From JBOFLG01 sp051657745 (lineage in GTDB: Bacteria; Actinomycetota; Actinomycetes; Actinomycetales; Dermatophilaceae), in contig JBOFLG010000194.1 in NCBI GenBank assembly GCA_051657745.1, positions 1-5,936 on the forward strand: a stretch of DNA of 5,936 nt. Direction: 5' to 3'. Below, in pieces: positions 5,025-5,936 of this stretch (its first letter is position 1; each line of letters begins with the position of its first letter). The translations under genes and the position numbers were made by a program. A model generated the notes under the pieces. The model made no database searches. It was not told the origin of the DNA and saw only the letters and a program-made list of their open reading frames with translations.

Positions 5025-5936
5025 GCGGGCACCTCCGGGGCGTGGGTAGCGGCGTCACGGGTCTGGGCGGCAGCGTCACGGGTCTGGGCGGCGGCGTCAC
5101 GGGCGTGGGTAGCGGCGTCACGGGTCTGGGCGGCAGCGTCATCCGTGCTGACGTGCGGGGCGATCAGCGCGAGGTAGGTGTCCTCCAACGACGGTCGGGT
5201 GACAGTGAGGCCCGGCACCTCGCCGCCGGGGAACCGCGCGGCGAGCCGGGCCACCTCCGCCGTCGGCGTACCGGTGCGGATGACGCGCGGCCCGCCGTCC
5301 TCGGCCCAGGTCACCGTCGCCTCGGCGTCGCGGCCGCGCAGCCCGGCGGGAGTGTCGAGCGCGAGCAGCCGGCCGGCAGCGATGACGCCGACCCGGTCGG
5401 CCAGCTGCTCGGCCTCGTCGAGGTAGTGCGTGGTGAGCAGGATCGTGGTGCCGTCGTCGGCGAGGGAGCGGATCAGGCGCCAGAAGTCGCGGCGGGCCTG
5501 CGGGTCGAAGCCGGTGGTGGGCTCGTCGAGGAAGAGCAGGTCCGGTGCGCCGACGATGCCGAGTGCCACGTCGAGGCGGCGGCGCTGACCACCGCTCAGC
5601 CCGACGATGCGGTGACCTGCCTGCTCGGCCAGACCCACCGCGGCGAGCACCTCGTCGACGCTGCGCGGATTCCGGTAGCACCGGGCGGTGCTCGCCAGTA
5701 CCTCGCGCGGGGTGAGCAGGTCGAGGCCGCCGCTGCGCTGCAGCACCACCCCGATGCGGTCGCGCCAGGCGCGTGGCGCACCGTGGGGGTCGGTGCCGAG
5801 CACGCTCACTGTGCCGCCGTCGCGGCGCCGGAAGCCCTCGAGGATCTCGACGGTCGTGGTCTTGCCCGCACCGTTCGGGCCGAGCAGGGCGAACACCTCC
5901 CCGAGGCGCACGTCGAGGTCGAGGCCGTCGACGGCC
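5021..5936 (-). CDS. ABC transporter ATP-binding protein, 5' end outside window
   Basis: ATPase that powers the permease encoded directly downstream. 304 complete codons are visible and the start codon is beyond position 5936, probably by only a few to some tens of residues. Counting from the first full codon (Ala), motifs are Walker A GPNGAGKTT (19-27, K25), Q-loop VVLQRSGG (63-70, Q66), signature LSGGQRRRLDVALG (113-126), Walker B LLFLDEPTTGFDP (133-145, catalytic E138) and H-loop TTHYLDEAEQ (168-177, H170). A C-terminal regulatory-like domain follows, ending SLEDTYLAL (249-257), as in DrrA-type drug or lipid exporter ATPases. Beyond it lies an unusual tail of five alanine-rich heptads (266-300). 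The stop codon overlaps the permease start by four bases. All catalytic residues are intact, so it should be active. Confidence 0.94.
   Translation of the reverse strand, partial: AVDGLDLDVRLGEVFALLGPNGAGKTTTVEILEGFRRRDGGTVSVLGTDPHGAPRAWRDRIGVVLQRSGGLDLLTPREVLASTARCYRNPRSVDEVLAAVGLAEQAGHRIVGLSGGQRRRLDVALGIVGAPDLLFLDEPTTGFDPQARRDFWRLIRSLADDGTTILLTTHYLDEAEQLADRVGVIAAGRLLALDTPAGLRGRDAEATVTWAEDGGPRVIRTGTPTAEVARLAARFPGGEVPGLTVTRPSLEDTYLALIAPHVSTDDAAAQTRDAATHARDAAAQTRDAAAQTRDAATHAPEVPA
5038..5142 (-). repeat. Five 21-bp tandem repeats coding heptad tail of ABC ATPase
   Basis: Five contiguous 21-bp units lie at 5038-5058, 5059-5079, 5080-5100, 5101-5121 and 5122-5142. Units 1 and 4 are identical. 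Units 2, 3 and 5 differ from one another at one or two bases. They encode, in protein order, DAAAQTR, DAATHAR, DAAAQTR, DAAAQTR and DAATHAP. Because the period is a multiple of three, gain or loss of units would keep the frame. The A-B-x-A-B order suggests that a two-unit block was duplicated. Confidence 0.95.

Noticed and set aside
3607..5142. A 511-codon minus-strand frame crossing dedA, the gap and the permease
   Set aside because: It runs through three real features out of frame, is rich in Arg/Pro/Gly, and its proline-rich start is just the 21-bp repeat read in another frame.

Overview
The window is high-GC DNA (roughly two thirds G+C by eye) with GTG starts, strong AGGAG-type ribosome-binding sites and U-tract-free terminator hairpins, which points to an actinobacterium. 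The class II fructose-bisphosphate aldolase has its metal and catalytic residues at the same numbers I recall for the Mycobacterium tuberculosis enzyme (D95, H96, H212, H252). As I recall, mycobacteria also carry a DedA gene beside fba. Mycobacteriales (for example a Gordonia-like genus) is therefore my best guess, but this is inference and not a species call.

Layout: (1) 41-400 (+), a small roadblock/LC7-type protein; (2) 512-1543 (-), fructose-bisphosphate aldolase fbaA; (3) 1830-2528 (+), a secreted Blc-like lipocalin; (4) 2632-3288 (-), a SpoU/TrmH-family RNA 2'-O-methyltransferase; (5) 3463-4143 (+), a DedA-family membrane protein; (6) 4221-5024 (-), an ABC-2 type permease, translationally coupled by an ATGA overlap to (7) 5021-5936 (-), its ATP-binding subunit, whose start lies beyond the right edge. 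The first five genes alternate strand strictly, so each is probably transcribed alone; only the ABC pair forms a visible operon.

Each of the three convergent gaps (401-511, 2529-2631, 4144-4220) holds an inverted repeat that could act as a terminator for both flanking genes. The clearest is a perfect 13-bp stem at 451-489. The 2529-2631 gap is the strangest piece of noncoding DNA here: a perfect 27-bp tandem duplication lets one left arm pair with either of two right arms. The divergent gaps (1544-1829 and 3289-3462) must hold the promoters. The best candidate is a TACGCT -10 placed so that dedA would be made from a leaderless mRNA starting at its GTG.

Functionally the window is a set of unrelated housekeeping and accessory genes: central carbon metabolism, RNA modification, envelope/lipid transport, a secreted lipid-binding protein and an exporter. 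I see no mobile element, CRISPR array, RNA gene or recognisable new multi-gene system. The oddest coding feature is a tail of five alanine-rich heptads at the C-terminus of the ABC ATPase, encoded by 21-bp tandem DNA repeats immediately upstream of the permease start.
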